Assembly (NCBI GenBank): GCA_963457665.1
Contig: OY735207.1
Coordinates: forward strand, 46,388,696 to 46,452,695
Direction: 5' to 3'
DNA: 64,000 nt
Source of the DNA: Thysanoteuthis rhombus
Lineage: Eukaryota; Mollusca; Cephalopoda; Oegopsida; Thysanoteuthidae
Shown: piece after piece, positions 50,160-63,995 of the stretch
How the letters are laid out: each line of letters begins with the position of its first letter
How positions within the stretch are numbered: position 1 is the stretch's first letter
Position numbers and translations under genes: made by a program
Notes under the pieces: generated by a model
Seen by the model: only the letters and a program-made list of their open reading frames with translations
What the model was told of the DNA's origin: nothing
The model's database searches: none

Positions 50160-53100
50160 CTGAAAAAAAAATAAGGAGATATTAGAAAAGATTTTCCTTC
50201 ATCAAGTAAAGCCATTTTCCTTTTAATATTTAAAATCATTATGATTATCTGTCATTGGTAATCCTCAGGTAACAAAAAGTTTGTATGTTTTTTTAAGTAA
50301 AAGTGAAAGACAATTTTATTTTTATTTCCAACATCAAAAGTTCAACTTGCTCAGTTTGGGGGGATCAGTAAGCCGAGGGGCTGATTGTGCTTTATTTTTG
50401 ATTAAAAAACTAAACGAACATAGGCTTATTGATCCCTTAAAACTGAGCAAGTTGAACAGTTGAGGTCACCAGACGAAACCTACGACTATGCACGTAAAAA
50501 TAATGAGTCAAGATAATTGCCAATACGCTACGGTAGAGCTGAAACCTTGGCCTCTGCGTGAGGCGATACTGAGCCTCAGTAATTCCTCATTTGAACAACA
50601 TGTTTACCGTTCTGTTACACCATCTTTAGGGCAAGTTCAGAATTCCATCTTCCAAGACCGTTTTTATCTTTCTGACCAAAGAACTGCTCTCAGTGCCTTT
50701 TGCAGTTTTTTTGAACAATTTGTTTTTCTTTAAAAGATAATTCTGCAAATGCATGAATATATGGTGATTCAAAAGTACAAAATCATTAAAGCGATTGACG
50801 TATTCATATTGATGAGTATGATTCTCAACGGTTGATCCTGATATTCTGAGTATGTTGGATATCGTATAATGCACCGTATCACCTTGATTATCCCCAAGCA
50901 ATGTCTTCATTAGATCTATATTTCTTCAACTGGTTTACACGATTGCGGTACATCGTTCAGTAAAAAATCACCAGCACTAAACATTGCAAAACACTTTTGA
51001 CACGTTTGATCAATCACAATATATTCTCCATTAACTACACATTTTTCGTGTTCGAGTCGCATTCTTGCCGTTTTTAATATGCCATAAATGCTTTTCTTCC
51101 ATCCTAAATGTTTGACTCAATGGAACAAAGTATGACATTTTTGATATTATAAAAACATGCTTGTAACAATATATTCAAAGGCGAACATATCAGAAGAGCT
51201 TCGTTGAAACTAAACGCTCCGAATGCCTGCTGACAGCAAACACTAAAGAAGCTTTAGTCAAGCCAATATATTAAAAAAAATTAATTGACAGTTTAAATCA
51301 ATAAATCATAAAACAATATTCAAGAGAAGATGTTAAATATTCTGAGATCATTAGGAAAAAAAAATCTTTTTATTTCTTGTTTCGTCCAGACATACACACG
51401 CGCGCGCACAAGCACTTATAAAATTTCAAATCACTCATACGTTTTTTTTTTTCTGCATTCTTGAAGTTAGTGCATTTTAGGAGTACACTAATGAGATACT
51501 TCTGGTTACAATAAACAATTTAGGCTCCCATGAGGCCATAAAAATAAAAATAAAAATTTTGATATCATGTGGATTTTTTTTTAATTAAAAAAAAATGAAA
51601 AGGCTACTATAGTTTTCAGTCGATGTATTTTATAGCCCTCACATTTATACGGCCAGAATTTGGATGATCTTTGTTATTTCCCAATAAGGTCACAATTTAC
51701 CAATCGTTTACACAGAAGACAACTCAACAAGCAATAACACGAAGTGATTTACGATTTATCTGTTTAGTGTAAAACATTTCAAGAGGAAATACATTATCTT
51801 ATTTTGTGAACTTCAATTCGAATTTGTTGATCGATTTTCAGTACCTTTAGGCCTGATAATTCAAAGAAAAAAAAAATTTTCTAATTCCATTCTGAAAGAA
51901 AATATCTAAAGTCTTTTTTTCGAAATGTTTTAAAATGCTGTATGTACTTCCTAGACGCTCATCGTCATAATTATGCAAAATAGTTGAAAAAAAGGTCGAG
52001 TAGTTTTCAAATACCTGTGATAATCGGATAGATAATGTAAGCCAGACCAATCAAAAGACACAAGGGAGAATATCCTTTGCTTAGGTTTTTCACTCCTAAA
52101 ACGGAAGCCACAAACACGACTCGAAGAGCAGCGCTAAATCCTGGAAAAGAAAAAATATTTCTGTCTGAATTTCTGAGAAGAGGAATTATCATTTACACTA
52201 ATTTATTCGGACTGGCAATATATCATTCTTATTAAGATACCATGCGTATAAGATAAATTATATAGTTTTTATTCGGATCAATGATCTGTTTTTTGTCCCT
52301 TTCTTGTTACAATGTTTCAGCCGGTATGTACTCGGGTCTTCCCCGGGTCTCCGTTTGATTATTTTGAATATCGCAGGATAATAGTAGAATGCGTACGATG
52401 ATCCCTTAAAACCTATTTTCTTGTGCATCCTGCCAATCAACAACAGGCTGAACACAATTGTCGATAATATTCGGGAGCCACTGATCAGAAAAGATCAAAA
52501 CATCTCCAGAGAAACTAGAAGTGACGTGTTTGGAGAGTAATGTGCATGCTCTAAGAGAACAAGGTTCAGCTTTCAAGAATAAAACAGACAGTTGAAGAAG
52601 GCTAGTGAATACCACGACTGAAATTTTGTAATAAGAAAGCAACGAAGTACAAGAAAATTTGTTTCTGATTACTCACCTTTGCCAATAGCGAATAGGGATA
52701 CACAAATGGCGAACGAATAGAAGGGGCGGCAGAATATGAAGGCTACGGTTGTGACTGACATGCCAAGTAATGAAGAAATTAGGATATAGCTTGTAGGAAT
52801 GTGAAGCAGGTCGGCAAGAATCCCAGTAACAAATTGGCTGATCGCAAACATTGCTCCGTAGATGGACATTATCAATGCTCCTTGTTCGCGGTTGAGTCCA
52901 ACGTCCACAGCTTTGGCCGGAATATAGATCAGAACAATTTCGCCCACTGACATAAGAAAATTAAAAAGAAAACAGTACTACGAGACATTTTTTTTTAACA
53001 TGTTCAATAATTTTCTATATGTATACCTGTCGGAGACACCACTAGGTGTAGGACAGGTTTTCGTCAAATCCTCCCCTGCTTCCAACCTAGGAGCAAGATA

Positions 53101-56100
53101 TGACACAAAGTAGTTTTTGAGATTGTACAAAAGCCCAAGGTGGTCTTATAGGAAATTCCTCGATCTAATTATATTTTGATATGTGTTTATTCACAATAGC
53201 AGTGAATGTTATCATTCTGTTAATTGATGATGGAATGAATGGTTTTCGTCTTAGTCATCATAATCTATTTGTCACACTGCAGTACCTTCGATCAGTAAAA
53301 CGAGATCATGTCGAACAATTAATATTAACTTTAAAAAGTACACTCAAGGCAAAGGAAGGGATAGAAATCGATGAAATTTGAAAATTAAGTATTTTGTATT
53401 AAATTCTGTAACCTCCATTGTATATCATAGTGGTTGGGAAGCCATCGTTTTAGGGAAGAAATAGAGACAATGTACAATTTGCCTATCCTTACCGTGTGTG
53501 TGTAATAAAGGACTCTGTGTATGATATATATCACTGTTGATCATTTTCTCATATCTAACAAAGGTATTAAACAACATCGAACGATTGAGCAACTCAACAT
53601 CTTATGAAAACCATTGTTAATCAACGAAAAATGGGTCAACAAGATCAGTAAAAAAATTTTTTTTAAATCTCTTCAATACAAGTAATGGCGTAGAAAATGT
53701 TTTATCATACAATTTTTGTTAACGTGGGACATGATACTTAGGGTCACTTTTCATTCACATTATTGAAAAGGGATATTTTGATGTTATTTATAGATTTAAG
53801 TATAAATCACAGGTTTATTATAAATTAATCCTATGCTTACTTACCAGCCCAAAAAATGTAAATAATTAAAAGCAACTGCATGCCTCTATTCTTCATGACG
53901 ACTGGATCAAAAATGGCCAGGCGGAGATAACTGCATTTGCTTGATAATCTGTCTGTCATGCTCTTTGAAGGGCCCTCCTCCGAAGAGCCAGGACGTTCAG
54001 AGTCACCAGAATTGCTTGTCTAAAAATAAAGTTGATTATATTTCATAAAGAAAAGTTCACTGATCAATACTGTATTTAATTATTGGTCGATGTTGAATAA
54101 TTTCTAAACTATCTTTGAACTTCCATTATATCACCGTATGTAAAAGCACATAAGTAATGTAAAAATACATGTGCTTTTTCATATGAGATTTTCGGCTCAT
54201 TTCTCAATTTATTGGCTGGCGTAACTTGAAACATTCCAGAGTTGTCCTTAATTAGTCTCTGAAATGTTTAAAACCAATCATTCATTTATTGTTGGAATGA
54301 TTCGGTTTGCTTAATAAATTGCTTGTGATGTACCTGACAGGTTCATTTCAAGGGTTATCAATACAGACATCTCGTTCTGAAGCAACTGTTGACAAGCTGA
54401 TCGTGCAAATCCCTATGGATATAATGGGTTCAATCTTCACTGGGTACCTCACTTTTGTGAATGCTAAAGTTAAGGCTGTTCAGAATCCCCACCACCTGAA
54501 GTTCATTTTTATGCAATACCTTGCAAGGACTGCTACTAAATATACTTTCTAGTTTTTTTAATGGATTCTATGATATATGTGACTCCTGTTTTTCGTCTAA
54601 CATAATAATTGTCTTGTGGTCCCCCATGTGAGGTTGAGCACACGATTCTCTCTCATGCACGTTCCATGGTCATGGGTTTGAGGGTCAATCTTTTGGTCAG
54701 ATTTCATGTTTCAGCTTTAAAAAAAAAAGCTTATGGGATTTTCTTGTCTTTGAAGGTTGAGCTTGATCTATGGGAAGCTTGCCATCTTAGAGTGATTCTT
54801 CGCTCGTTTCCTCTTCTTTTGAGGAATTCAAGGAGATTCGCTGTCCTCGGTAGATGTAGTGGTCTATTTTCTTCAGGTATGCGCTCTAAATTCTAGGTTG
54901 TGTGTCTTTCACCTGGTATGTTTGGTGTTGATGACATTAATTTCACTAAAGTTCATGTGGAGACTCTCCCTCTCCATTCAGTTCGTCTAGCATTTGAGAT
55001 ATGGAGATCATGAAATTTCTGAGCAAGAAAGACCATACAAGCAAATCTAAGGTTACATAGGATCAAATTAACTGCAGAAGGATTGATCTGGGAGATTTCA
55101 TTGCTAACCATTACTTTTCAGCTAGAGGCCCACATTGACATTTGCTAAAGATATATGATATATCCTTTTTTCGATGTATAAAATGCCAAGTTACTAAGTG
55201 AATAAAGAGGGAAGAACATTGATATTTACAACTGTCTCTTCTTTATCTTCAGTGTTCTCTTCTTCTGGCTCGAATCCTAAATTCGTTTCTGTTTGAAGCA
55301 CTTTCATTGATTTTGGCGTTATTTCTGAAATTAAAGAAATGGCGAATATCAATCACATAGACCGAACATCGTTCAGTAAAAAATGTCAGATCAGAATTCA
55401 GCTTATCACAACAACTCAGGCTGTGGACTTATTGATTCACCTTGCATATGTAGGAAGATAAACTTGGATTCAAAGAAATGATTATGGGCAATCAAAATTT
55501 GATTAAGTTTCCTTGTTTTTGTGGGTATTTTGATAATCTCATTTTAATCGGAACATGATGTGCTTACAGATTTATATCAATTTTTAGCACTAGATGAACC
55601 CGAAAATATTTTTTCAGATACATATATAGGACATGTTGATCGACATAACTGCAAGAGCTCTATTCTTTGTCAATCACAGCTCTCTTCATTTAAACAGAGA
55701 CCGAGAAAAACAATTACTATCAGTATAATCAATGAACGTTGAATGTTACCCTTTAAAACCGAAAATCAAAAGACAATCACGTTTTCCTATCAAACAAGAT
55801 ACGGCTTGTAAAGTACAACTGACAATATGTTATTTCCACGAACAAATATTTCCTGGACATGCACTCACCTTTCATCTTCTTATTCTTCCTGTTCGCAGTC
55901 TTCAGTGGACGGCATAAGGCGCCGTATACTAGAAAGTTTAAAAGCAACCCACCAATTAGTAAAAATGTTCCCCTCATACCATAAATGGAAATGCTTCGTT
56001 CTATTAAGTAATTAAGGGCAGATGCACCTCCCCCAGCACCACTGCTTGCAATCCCGACGGCCAAAGTTCTTTTTTTCTTAAAATAATATCCAACAATGGT

Positions 56101-57270
56101 GTTGCCGGCAAAATGTGCTAATCCAATGGAACCACCTGAAAGAACAATTAAGAAAGGTATCGAAAAGGAATTAAGTAATCTTGAATGTGGAAAAATCATT
56201 GTACAGGATATGTAGTTATAAAAACATGCTGTAAATCATGCAGTGCCCATCTATCTATCTAATGAATAGAGAGAACGCTCTTGAATCAACAGATATACTT
56301 CGGAGGATTCTCGCTGGAACGCAATATGAATCTTTGGTTTAATGTGAAACCGTCACGCGTATTGTATTTGAAAGTAAGAATGATAAAGGTGAGGAAATTG
56401 AGAATTATGCTCTCTTATAAGCCAACACTTTAAAGTGGATTATCTCATTCTAAGATGGCGTCCAGAATCGAGAAATGTTCAATGTTGGTGATACACAAAG
56501 AAAAAAAGGGAAACAACAGAAATAAGTACACAGCCAGGGAATAATCTGGGTGCTGGATGGGGAAGAGGACTACGAGTATGAAGGGTTTTTCGGAAGCAAG
56601 TTAAATCAAACAGAATGAAACGAAGGAAAACGTCAATGAAGAACACCTCAGAGAAACAAGGGAAAGGGAAAGGGAAGACGTAGCAAAAGATCTCGTCCAC
56701 GTCAAATTATTATAACAAGCTATATCAAGATTCTCCATGAGATGCTCAGAAAAAGACGAAATCAAGCGAAGAATCACGCTAGGCTGACAAGCCTTTGGCA
56801 GAGCAAGCTCAACCTTCAAAAACAAAAAGATCCCATTTATCTTGAAAAGAAAGGTGTACGAATGATGAATCCTCCCAATAATCACTTATGGAGCTGAAAG
56901 TTGGAACCTAAACAAGAGACAGAACTGCAAATTGAGAACCATACAACGTACTCATGAAATAATTATGCTTGGCCTTACGTGGAGAGACCACAGTACATCT
57001 AAAAGAAGACGGGAGTCAAGTACATCATAGAACCCATTAAAACCTCAAATGGTAGTGGGCTGGCCATGTTGCAAGAATGCCGGACAACCGATGGACATTG
57101 CAATTCACGGCATAGATCCCTACACATCACATGCGCAACCGAGGCTGGCAGAGTATTAGATGGAGAGACGAGCTAGATAAATTCAGAAAGTACTGGCTCT
57201 ACGACGCCCACGATAGAGAAGAGTGGCGAATCCTGGGGAAGGTCTATGTCCAACGATGGACGTTAAAAGA

Positions 57271-57320
<50 letters not shown>

Positions 57321-58407
57321 AGGTCGGATAGAGTAAAATAGTAAATGTGGACTGTGCAGGAATAGACGTGAACCAATCAATCATATGCAGTTACTTGGTT
57401 TAGAAAATTTTTTTAAAGACTGCGTGGGCAAGTTGATCCATCGCGAACGACATGAACTTAATCATGAAAACTAATGATATATGTAAGAATATGTCTTTAA
57501 GAACGAAAAAGTCATATGGGACTTTAAAATTCAAACTGATCACCCAATCCAGGTAAGAAGATCTGATCTAGAGTTGACAGAGAGTGAAAACGTGTAAAAA
57601 TGTGTCTTTCTTGTAAAAGAACTGAAAAAGGTTTGGCAACATGAATGAAGCAACAGTTATACTTGTCATTACCGGAGCACTTGGAACACTTCCCAATCAC
57701 TAAAATCAATTTGAGGAAGAACCGAAATTATCTAGACAACAGCATTATCAAAATCGTCAAGGATATCAAGAAAAGTACTAGATAATTGGGAAGGCTTGCG
57801 CTCAACTAATCCACGGTCACCAAATATTACTGGTGTGAAGACACAACAAGTACTAAGTAGAAATGAGAGAAGAAGAGAGACCGACATAAGTTTACATGAA
57901 CACTTCTCTTTCTTACCCGAGAGAATTCCATACGTAGCATAAAGAACTTCAACTTGTTCAGCAAATACGCTTGCAATTATTGACACGGCAGCAAAAAATC
58001 CTCCGACAATGATGAGCTGACGATGGCTTGCATTAAACATCATTAGGAACAGCGCTAAAGGACCTGAGAAATGAAAAGGTTCAAAATTCAGGAACAAAAA
58101 TGTCTCAAACAGGCACATTTTCTTTTCTTGTCAACAACAGTCCGTAATACCGTAGCCAATTTGAAAACTTACCAACGCACATCCCTATTCCCATGAAAAG
58201 AGTGCCAACCATGGCCGTTTTCGACATTGTTTCGTCATAAAGGTCAAGCAATCCCAGGAGCATAATTCCGTTTGATGCAATGAGACCTACAGAAGTGAAA
58301 TTAATCATGAAACTGGCAAAACAAACGACCCAACCCCAACCACCGTCAGGAATCTGTAGGACGTTTTCATCATCAGGTTCTGTATTTGAATCCATTTCCT
58401 CTATCAT
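50032..58407 (-). CDS. Gene B: MCT/SLC16-family transporter, 8 coding exons
   Basis: Paralogue of gene A made by the segmental duplication. The exons on the minus strand are 58407-58173, 58063-57917, 56135-55869, 55324-55230, 54019-53845, 52946-52677, 52140-52015 and 50159-50032, giving 1443 bases (480 residues plus TAA), open throughout. All exon lengths after the first equal those of gene A. The codon equivalent to the gene A start is CTG (58440-58438), so I place the start at the next in-frame ATG, which gives MIEEMDSNTEPDDENV and removes 11 residues. PDGGWGWVV and the YFKKKRTLAVGIASSGAGGG signature are kept. Differences from A are often amino-acid changes in membrane segments (for example AVFALSQIITG to AMFAISQFVTG). 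Role and location are as for gene A; substrate unknown. Confidence 0.83.
50338..50458. mobile_element. Foldback (MITE-like) element in intron 7 of gene B
   Basis: Orthologous copy of the element at 11346-11465, with the same arms and loop. Confidence 0.6.
52015..52140 (-). CDS. Gene B exon 7 (TM10-TM11)
   Basis: The exon has 126 bases, acceptor TTTTCCAG, donor GTATTT. It encodes FSAALRVVFVASVLGVKNLS and TM11. Confidence 0.82.
52677..52946 (-). CDS. Gene B exon 6 (TM7 end to TM10 start)
   Basis: The exon has 270 bases, acceptor ATGTCAG, donor GTGAGT. TM8 reads AMFAISQFVTGILADLL; the exon ends AIGKG where gene A has AICNG. Confidence 0.84.
53517..53795. other. B-specific segment in intron 5
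   Basis: About 270 bases between ataaaggact and atagatttaagtataaat are present in gene B and absent at 15392 in gene A. No coding or terminal-repeat structure was recognised, so insertion in B and deletion in A cannot be told apart. Confidence 0.5.
53845..54019 (-). CDS. Gene B exon 5 (loop end, TM7 start)
   Basis: The exon has 175 bases, acceptor TATTTTTAG, donor GTAAGT. It opens TSNSGDSERPGSSEEGPSKS. Confidence 0.82.
54615..54880 (-). mobile_element. RTE-like LINE remnant in intron 4 of gene B
   Basis: Duplicate of 17280-17545, similarly degraded; minus strand with a VDHY-type start near 54870. Confidence 0.5.
55230..55324 (-). CDS. Gene B exon 4 (acidic cytoplasmic loop)
   Basis: The exon has 95 bases, acceptor TTAATTTCAG, donor GTAAAT. 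Its C-terminal half is acidic (GFEPEEENTEDKEETV). Confidence 0.75.
55869..56135 (-). CDS. Gene B exon 3 (TM4-TM6, family signature)
   Basis: The exon has 267 bases, acceptor TCTTTCAG, donor GTGAGT. It holds the same 20-residue signature as gene A. Changes include Y to H in GLAYFAG and F to I in SISFYG. Confidence 0.85.
56705..57320 (+). mobile_element. RTE-like LINE 3' end with (GAT)n tail, intron 2 of gene B
   Basis: Plus-strand translation in shifting frames gives QAFGRASSTFKNKKIPF, ITYGAESWNLNKRQNCKLRT and RILGKVYVQRWTLKE with stops, then a pure GAT/ATG run (57271-57320). This is the most complete RTE fragment in the window. The gene A copy (19620-19838) keeps only the last part. Confidence 0.66.
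57917..58063 (-). CDS. Gene B exon 2 (TM2 end, TM3, TM4 start)
   Basis: The exon has 147 bases, acceptor TTTCTCAG, donor GTAAGA. One amino-acid change from gene A is seen (Q-I to Q-L). Confidence 0.83.
58173..58407 (-). CDS. Gene B exon 1 (start moved to second Met, TM1)
   Basis: The exon begins at 58441 after TTTTTAG, but CATGG of gene A is TCTGG here. The first in-frame ATG is 58407-58405. It encodes IPDGGWGWVVCFASF and TM1. Donor GTAAGT. Confidence 0.78.
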
Positions 58408-58539
58408 TTTTTCAGGTCTTCTTGTAGTTTTCTGTTCCAGACTAAAAAGAATAAACAATGTATAAGTTAATTGTTTATGGATTCATATTCATTTGGAGGC
58501 CTGATGGTTTTAGCCTCGTTAGGACCCCATCCCCTACAT

Positions 58540-58800
58540 TAAGTGCAGCGTTTCCCAACCTGGAAGCTGCGAACCCACTGAAAAACCACAAAAGTATTCC
58601 TGGGGGAGGGGGTTCTTGATGCAGAACTTCAAAAACCAAACCAGACATGACTGGAGATTTACGGGTCTGTGCAGGGGTTCTTGTTACCCAAATGACACCC
58701 TCCAGCAGTTGAAGAATATTTATAAAAACTTTTGGGGCGTTACTTTATTTGGGACCCGAGAATGGGTTAGAATTACCCATCCCTATTCTCAGGTACGCCC
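58540..58800. mobile_element. hAT-like terminal sequence, duplicate copy
   Basis: Counterpart of 21890-22205 (cagcgtttcccaacctgg start, more degraded). In this copy it lies about 100 bases upstream of the start exon, because the TA/CA microsatellite and SINE of the gene A side are absent. Confidence 0.35.
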
Positions 58801-58964
58801 CTGGTCGTTTGTTTAATAAAAAAAAAATAACAAATAAATTTTTTTTAAATTGGAAAAGACAAAAGTAAAACTCTTTATAGAAATTGTTTTTACTTATTTG
58901 TCAGTATCAAATAAATATGGTATTCACTTGGTGTACGGTGAGTATTTTCCTTACTTTTTTTCCA

Positions 58965-59710
58965 ATTTGATTCTACAAAATGGACACAAATTTGATTAAC
59001 TGATAAGGAGTTATTTTCTTCTAAGCGTTACTGAGGAAAGCAGAGTTGTGGACTGTACTGAGCGTTCCACTTAGGAGGGGTGACTTGGAAATCAATGTAC
59101 TTGTAGTAATTAGCATACATGGACTTATATCAACAATGCTTTTCAGAATGAAATAATAATTGAAGGAAAATAATGATGAAAAAATAAAAAAAGGCTTCTG
59201 CTCAGTTCGTAAAACTATCATAATTGATAATGTCTTGATTCAATATTGGTACATTTTTGAAACGCAATTTGTTAGTATTCACATAATTTTAAAGTATTAC
59301 ATTCAAGTAGTTTCACACAATAATTGTTACATATCATTATATTTTGAAATTGACAAATAACTTACATCGGTTACGATTATCTCAATGTTAAAACTCAAGA
59401 TTTCATTTCAGTTTTTTATCTTGAAATTCAACGTCAAAATTTAACATTAAAATGACTATAATTCAATTCCTCAATGTTTTTATTCCGAATTATATCGATG
59501 TCTAATGGAATAAAACACATAATATTGTAATTAAATAGTGTAATTTTGATTTTGCTAAAACAATTTTTCGCAAAAAACATTATTAAGGAACAAATTTATC
59601 CATCTATCTATCTCAGCCTGTCCATATTTACAAATGACTTCGTCGTATCTATCTATCAACGAGTTGAGCTTCGTGGGTGCGACAACATGAGTTACTTCAC
59701 TAGATGACAT

Positions 59711-59805
<95 letters not shown>

Positions 59806-60180
59806 AGAGATACATTCATACTCACTGCACTTTCAGAATCTCTTATCCTTTTGTGTTGATTGATAAACTGAAATTTAGGGATAGGACTGCAGATAACGAC
59901 AGAGTCGAATAAGATTATACACTATAAGTCATATGTCTCAGTCAATGAGACGTTGTAACCTTGATACATCTACAGTCTGATTGAGGCATAACTTTACCCA
60001 GAGGGGGTTGGGTGTAGCTTCGTCAACAACTACTCAAAATTGCATTCTGACTGATTATTGCTGCACCTGTTTCATAGTATATGTAAGAAATAAAATATTT
60101 TTTGTGTAAATGTATCTATTAGAAGGAAATAAAACCGTGTTTACCCGTATAATGAACTTCTGCTTTTTGTTGAAAATCCA
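58965..60180. repeat. Left arm of a large imperfect palindrome
   Basis: Direct homologue of about 22365-23570 and reverse-complement homologue of 62150-63488. It includes a TA run and the tatctatcaacgagttgagc block. No gene was recognised. Confidence 0.7.
59712..59800. repeat. (TA)n
   Basis: TA run in the left palindrome arm. Confidence 0.9.
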
Positions 60181-60429
60181 GAAAATAACCTAGATTGTTT
60201 GATCACTCGTGAAAAATGTTAAAAAATGATGGAAAAGGCAAAAAAGCTGATGATATAGTAGCTATCAATGCAAAGACCTGTTCAGCGCCCCCTATTCTTT
60301 TTGCTAGAATTTAATTACGAAACTCTTCTTTTTTTTAGATATCGAAAACGCCACTTCCGACGTCAACCCCGATAAAACCCCTGGACACACATGGTCCAAT
60401 GCTAATTAAGGCCAGTGTTCCTTGCTGGT

Positions 60430-61236
60430 TACGCTTCTAGCCCTGATCTTTTGGGCCAGCCACTCATTCCCTCTATCTCTCTCCCTTACCTTCTCCCTTT
60501 GATCGTTTTCATTTCTCCGACCCATCGGCCGATCCGATCTTAACCAATTTCCTCTGTGACTTATCTCTATACTAACTTTTCCCATTTCACTTCACCGATA
60601 TGAAGCCTCACACATACGTACATCGACGCAACTACGCCACCATGTCTTCACCACGTGCTCCAAAAGCGTATCACCACTCACTCTCGTGAATAAAATAGCA
60701 AGGCTTTTTACCATACGATCGTCAAGATAATCTTTCCTAAACTTTTTTCACTTCGGGAACCACGCATGGATAAAACTCCATGTTCTCTGTCTCATGGTTT
60801 GTCCGTCAAGAGTCTATTAGCGTAAGAGAATAGCCCCTAATTTAACTCACTTACTTGGCAGTATGGTTCGCAAACTTGACCCGGATTCCACGTATTATTT
60901 TGGAGCGATCCAAGCCATATGAAAATCTGTGCGTTCACACAACTCCGCTCCAATTCTGACGCCAGTACTATCAACGACAAGAAAGCTCCCACCTTTCGCT
61001 ATCTCTTCTCTTCTCATCACTTCTCACGATCGATCGTAATTATGTTTATATATTACATGTATTTCATTTGTCATTTATGTCCTTGCATCAAATGTACGTT
61101 GTTTGTCCCCCATTGTATGAGTATATGTTCTTTCACTTTGTTTTAATGCGCGTCCAAGTTCATACTTAGCGTACATTCACTTTGTACAGTATTCTTTCCT
61201 TCCATATCTTCAGGGCTGCACGAGCGCTATATAACA
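60430..61236 (-). mobile_element. LTR-like repeat, inverted copy
   Basis: On the minus strand it starts TGTTATATAGCGC at 61236 and runs to about 60430. It matches 25551-26450 but with one 46-bp unit. TG at one end and CA near the other fit a solo LTR; no flanking 4-6 bp duplication was found. Confidence 0.4.
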
Positions 61237-62149
61237 ATCCCCAGGAGACCAAATTCCTCATCTCTTAACCAACAAGATTCCTATATCTACATTGTAATTC
61301 TATATCCATAAACATCACCGAATATGACTGTATTGATAGTTGCAGATTCAGTGTTATGAGGATATGGCAAAATTTTTATCCGACATGTTTTATCAAAAAC
61401 AAAAACAAAACAACAACATACAAATTTGCATAAAAGACAAAATAAATCATAACTTGTATAATTATATCTGTGAACAGTTTTGCTTTCATCATACTTCAAA
61501 GAACGCAATGAGAAATCAATTAGACGCTTACAATTTCTAGATAGTTGAAGACAGTTTTAACATTGGGAGTTCAAAGGTTATAAAACTAGTTAAGAAATGA
61601 ATTTCAAGAATATAAATTTCAAGGTGAATTTAGGATTAGTGAGTAAACATAAAAATCTAACATGATTGGTTGCAAAGTATAATTTATATAATTGTGAGGA
61701 TTCAATTCTTGTAAAAATCCAGATTTCTACTGTAATCAAAGAATCAAAATAATGTGAATTAGCTAGCAGACACCCCAACGTAATGTACATCTTCATAAAA
61801 AGGAAAATTTCAATCGTATATTTCTAAGAGAAAAATAATGAGAACTGATACTTTTTTTCTATGAAACTTATTCTAAACTTATGTTCAAATGTACTATTCA
61901 GACTTTTAAAAAATGATCCCAATTTTAATGGAGCAGAGCAGATAATTTCTAGTTTGAGGGAGACTGTTGAGTTGACAAATAATAAAAAAACAATTTGCAC
62001 AATCATAAAAGTCTGGAGTACTCCTACCGTAACAAGAACATAATTGGGAAGTGCGAACCTATATATAAAGTCCCCCTCAGTGATCTCAGCTCACAACCAA
62101 GTGATTGCCAAGAGATTATCTTACTGATTGTGCTAAAGTGGCAAGACTT
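61237..62149. other. Palindrome spacer, inverted homologue of about 23.6-24.4 kb
   Basis: AT-rich sequence matching the reverse complement of the gene A upstream flank. No coding signal; short frames are open by chance. Confidence 0.55.
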
Positions 62150-62526
62150 GGTTTTTAACGGAAGTTTATCGTACAGGTACACACAGTTTTATTCCATTCT
62201 AATAAATAGATACATTCACACAAAGAATATTTCATCTCTTACATATACTATACAAAAGGTGCAGCAATCATCCGTCGGAATACAAGTGGGAGTCAAGGTT
62301 AACCAAGCTGCAGCCATCCTCCATCTGGGTAAAGTTATGTTTCAATCAGGCTGTATATGTATCAAAGTTACAACGTCTCATTGACTAGACGATATAAATG
62401 TGTCACAGTGTCTGATATTGTACAACTCTATCGTCATCTTTAGTCCTATCTCTAACACTTGGTTTATCAGTCAACACACAAGGATAAGAGATTCTGAAAG
62501 CGCAGTAAGTATAAATTTATCTTTAT

Positions 62527-62711
<185 letters not shown>

Positions 62712-62766
62712 TGGTGTCACTCAGTAAGGTAACTAATGTTGTCGCAATCAGGAAGCTCAACCCGTT

Positions 62767-62818
<52 letters not shown>
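62767..62818. repeat. (GATA)n
   Basis: Thirteen or so GATA units; the direct arm has only a few TATC units at the matching place. Confidence 0.92.
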
Positions 62819-63499
62819 TGATGAATCATATGTAAATATGGACAGGCTGAGATAGACTGATAATTTTTTTCCCTATCAATCTTTTTGGCGAAAAACTTGT
62901 TTGAGTGAAATTGAAGTTAAACTATTTAATTACAATATTATATGTAACATTCAGTTAGAAATCGATATAATTCGGAATAAAGCATTCAGGAATCAAATTA
63001 TATTTATTTTAATGTTAAATTTAATGCTGAATTTTAAGATAAAAAACTGAAATAGAATCTTGAGTTTTAACATTTAGATAATGGTTACCCATGTAAGTCA
63101 TTTATCAATTTCAACAAAGAATGATATGTAACAATCATAGTGTGATACTGCTCAAATGTCATATTCTAAAATCATGTGAATACTAACGACAAATTGCTTT
63201 TTAAAAATATTCCTATATTGAATCACGACATCATTAATCATGATAGTTTTATGGACTGAACAGAAGCCTACTTTGTTTTTCTCATTGTTTTCCTTCAATT
63301 ATTAATTCATTCTGAAAAGCATTGTCGATATAAGTTCTTATATGCTTATTGCCGCAAGTACATTGATTTTGGCGTCACCTCTCCTCATTGAAACGCCTTG
63401 TGCAGTCCACAACTCCGCTTTCCCCTGGAACGCTTATAGAAAATAACTCCTTATGAGTTAATCAAATTTGTGCTTATTTTGTTAGATCAAGATCATTTC

Positions 63500-63995
63500 A
63501 TATTCTCTGTCATAAGGTTCTTTAAATGCAAGTTGTGCTTCGAAAACATGAAAGTCATTTTTTAAATGTTTCTCCGCGCGAACCAAGCAATTCTTGCGTA
63601 TTTTCTGTCTCAACGTTGAAATTTATGTTATTTCCAATAGCAGTTATCACTTCAATTATTCTGTCTATGGAATCGAAGCTGAGTATATAAATTTCTAAAT
63701 CGGTCAGAAGAAAGTCTCAAAATGCTCGTTGAAAGTAAGCTTTTTCCATGAAATATCAATATTTGAATGGTTTCATGCAAGCTAATACAAAACTCAAATT
63801 CTCCTGAAATTTCCAGAAAGATATAACTGTGACTGAATAATTCATACGCATAAAATAGGAAAATGGTCACTTTTTTCGAAATCGCTAAATCGGATTTTGT
63901 GCTGACTAAAGTAGCGTATAGCAGGGTCACGGGTTTCTTTTAAACCTTGTTTACTGATTTACTTATTTAAGTTGTGAATAAACCTTGATTTTGAA
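63500..63995. repeat. Interspersed repeat shared with 26490-26700
   Basis: Same repeat as at 26.5 kb, same orientation, with about 300 extra bases (63608-63912) between gcgtattttct and agcagggt. Both junctions carry gcgtat, so the shorter copy may be a deletion between these short repeats. Confidence 0.5.

Noticed and set aside
54307..54552. An 81-codon frame in intron 4 of gene B
   Set aside because: In gene A the same stretch is interrupted by an insertion; no resemblance to a known protein, so not called.
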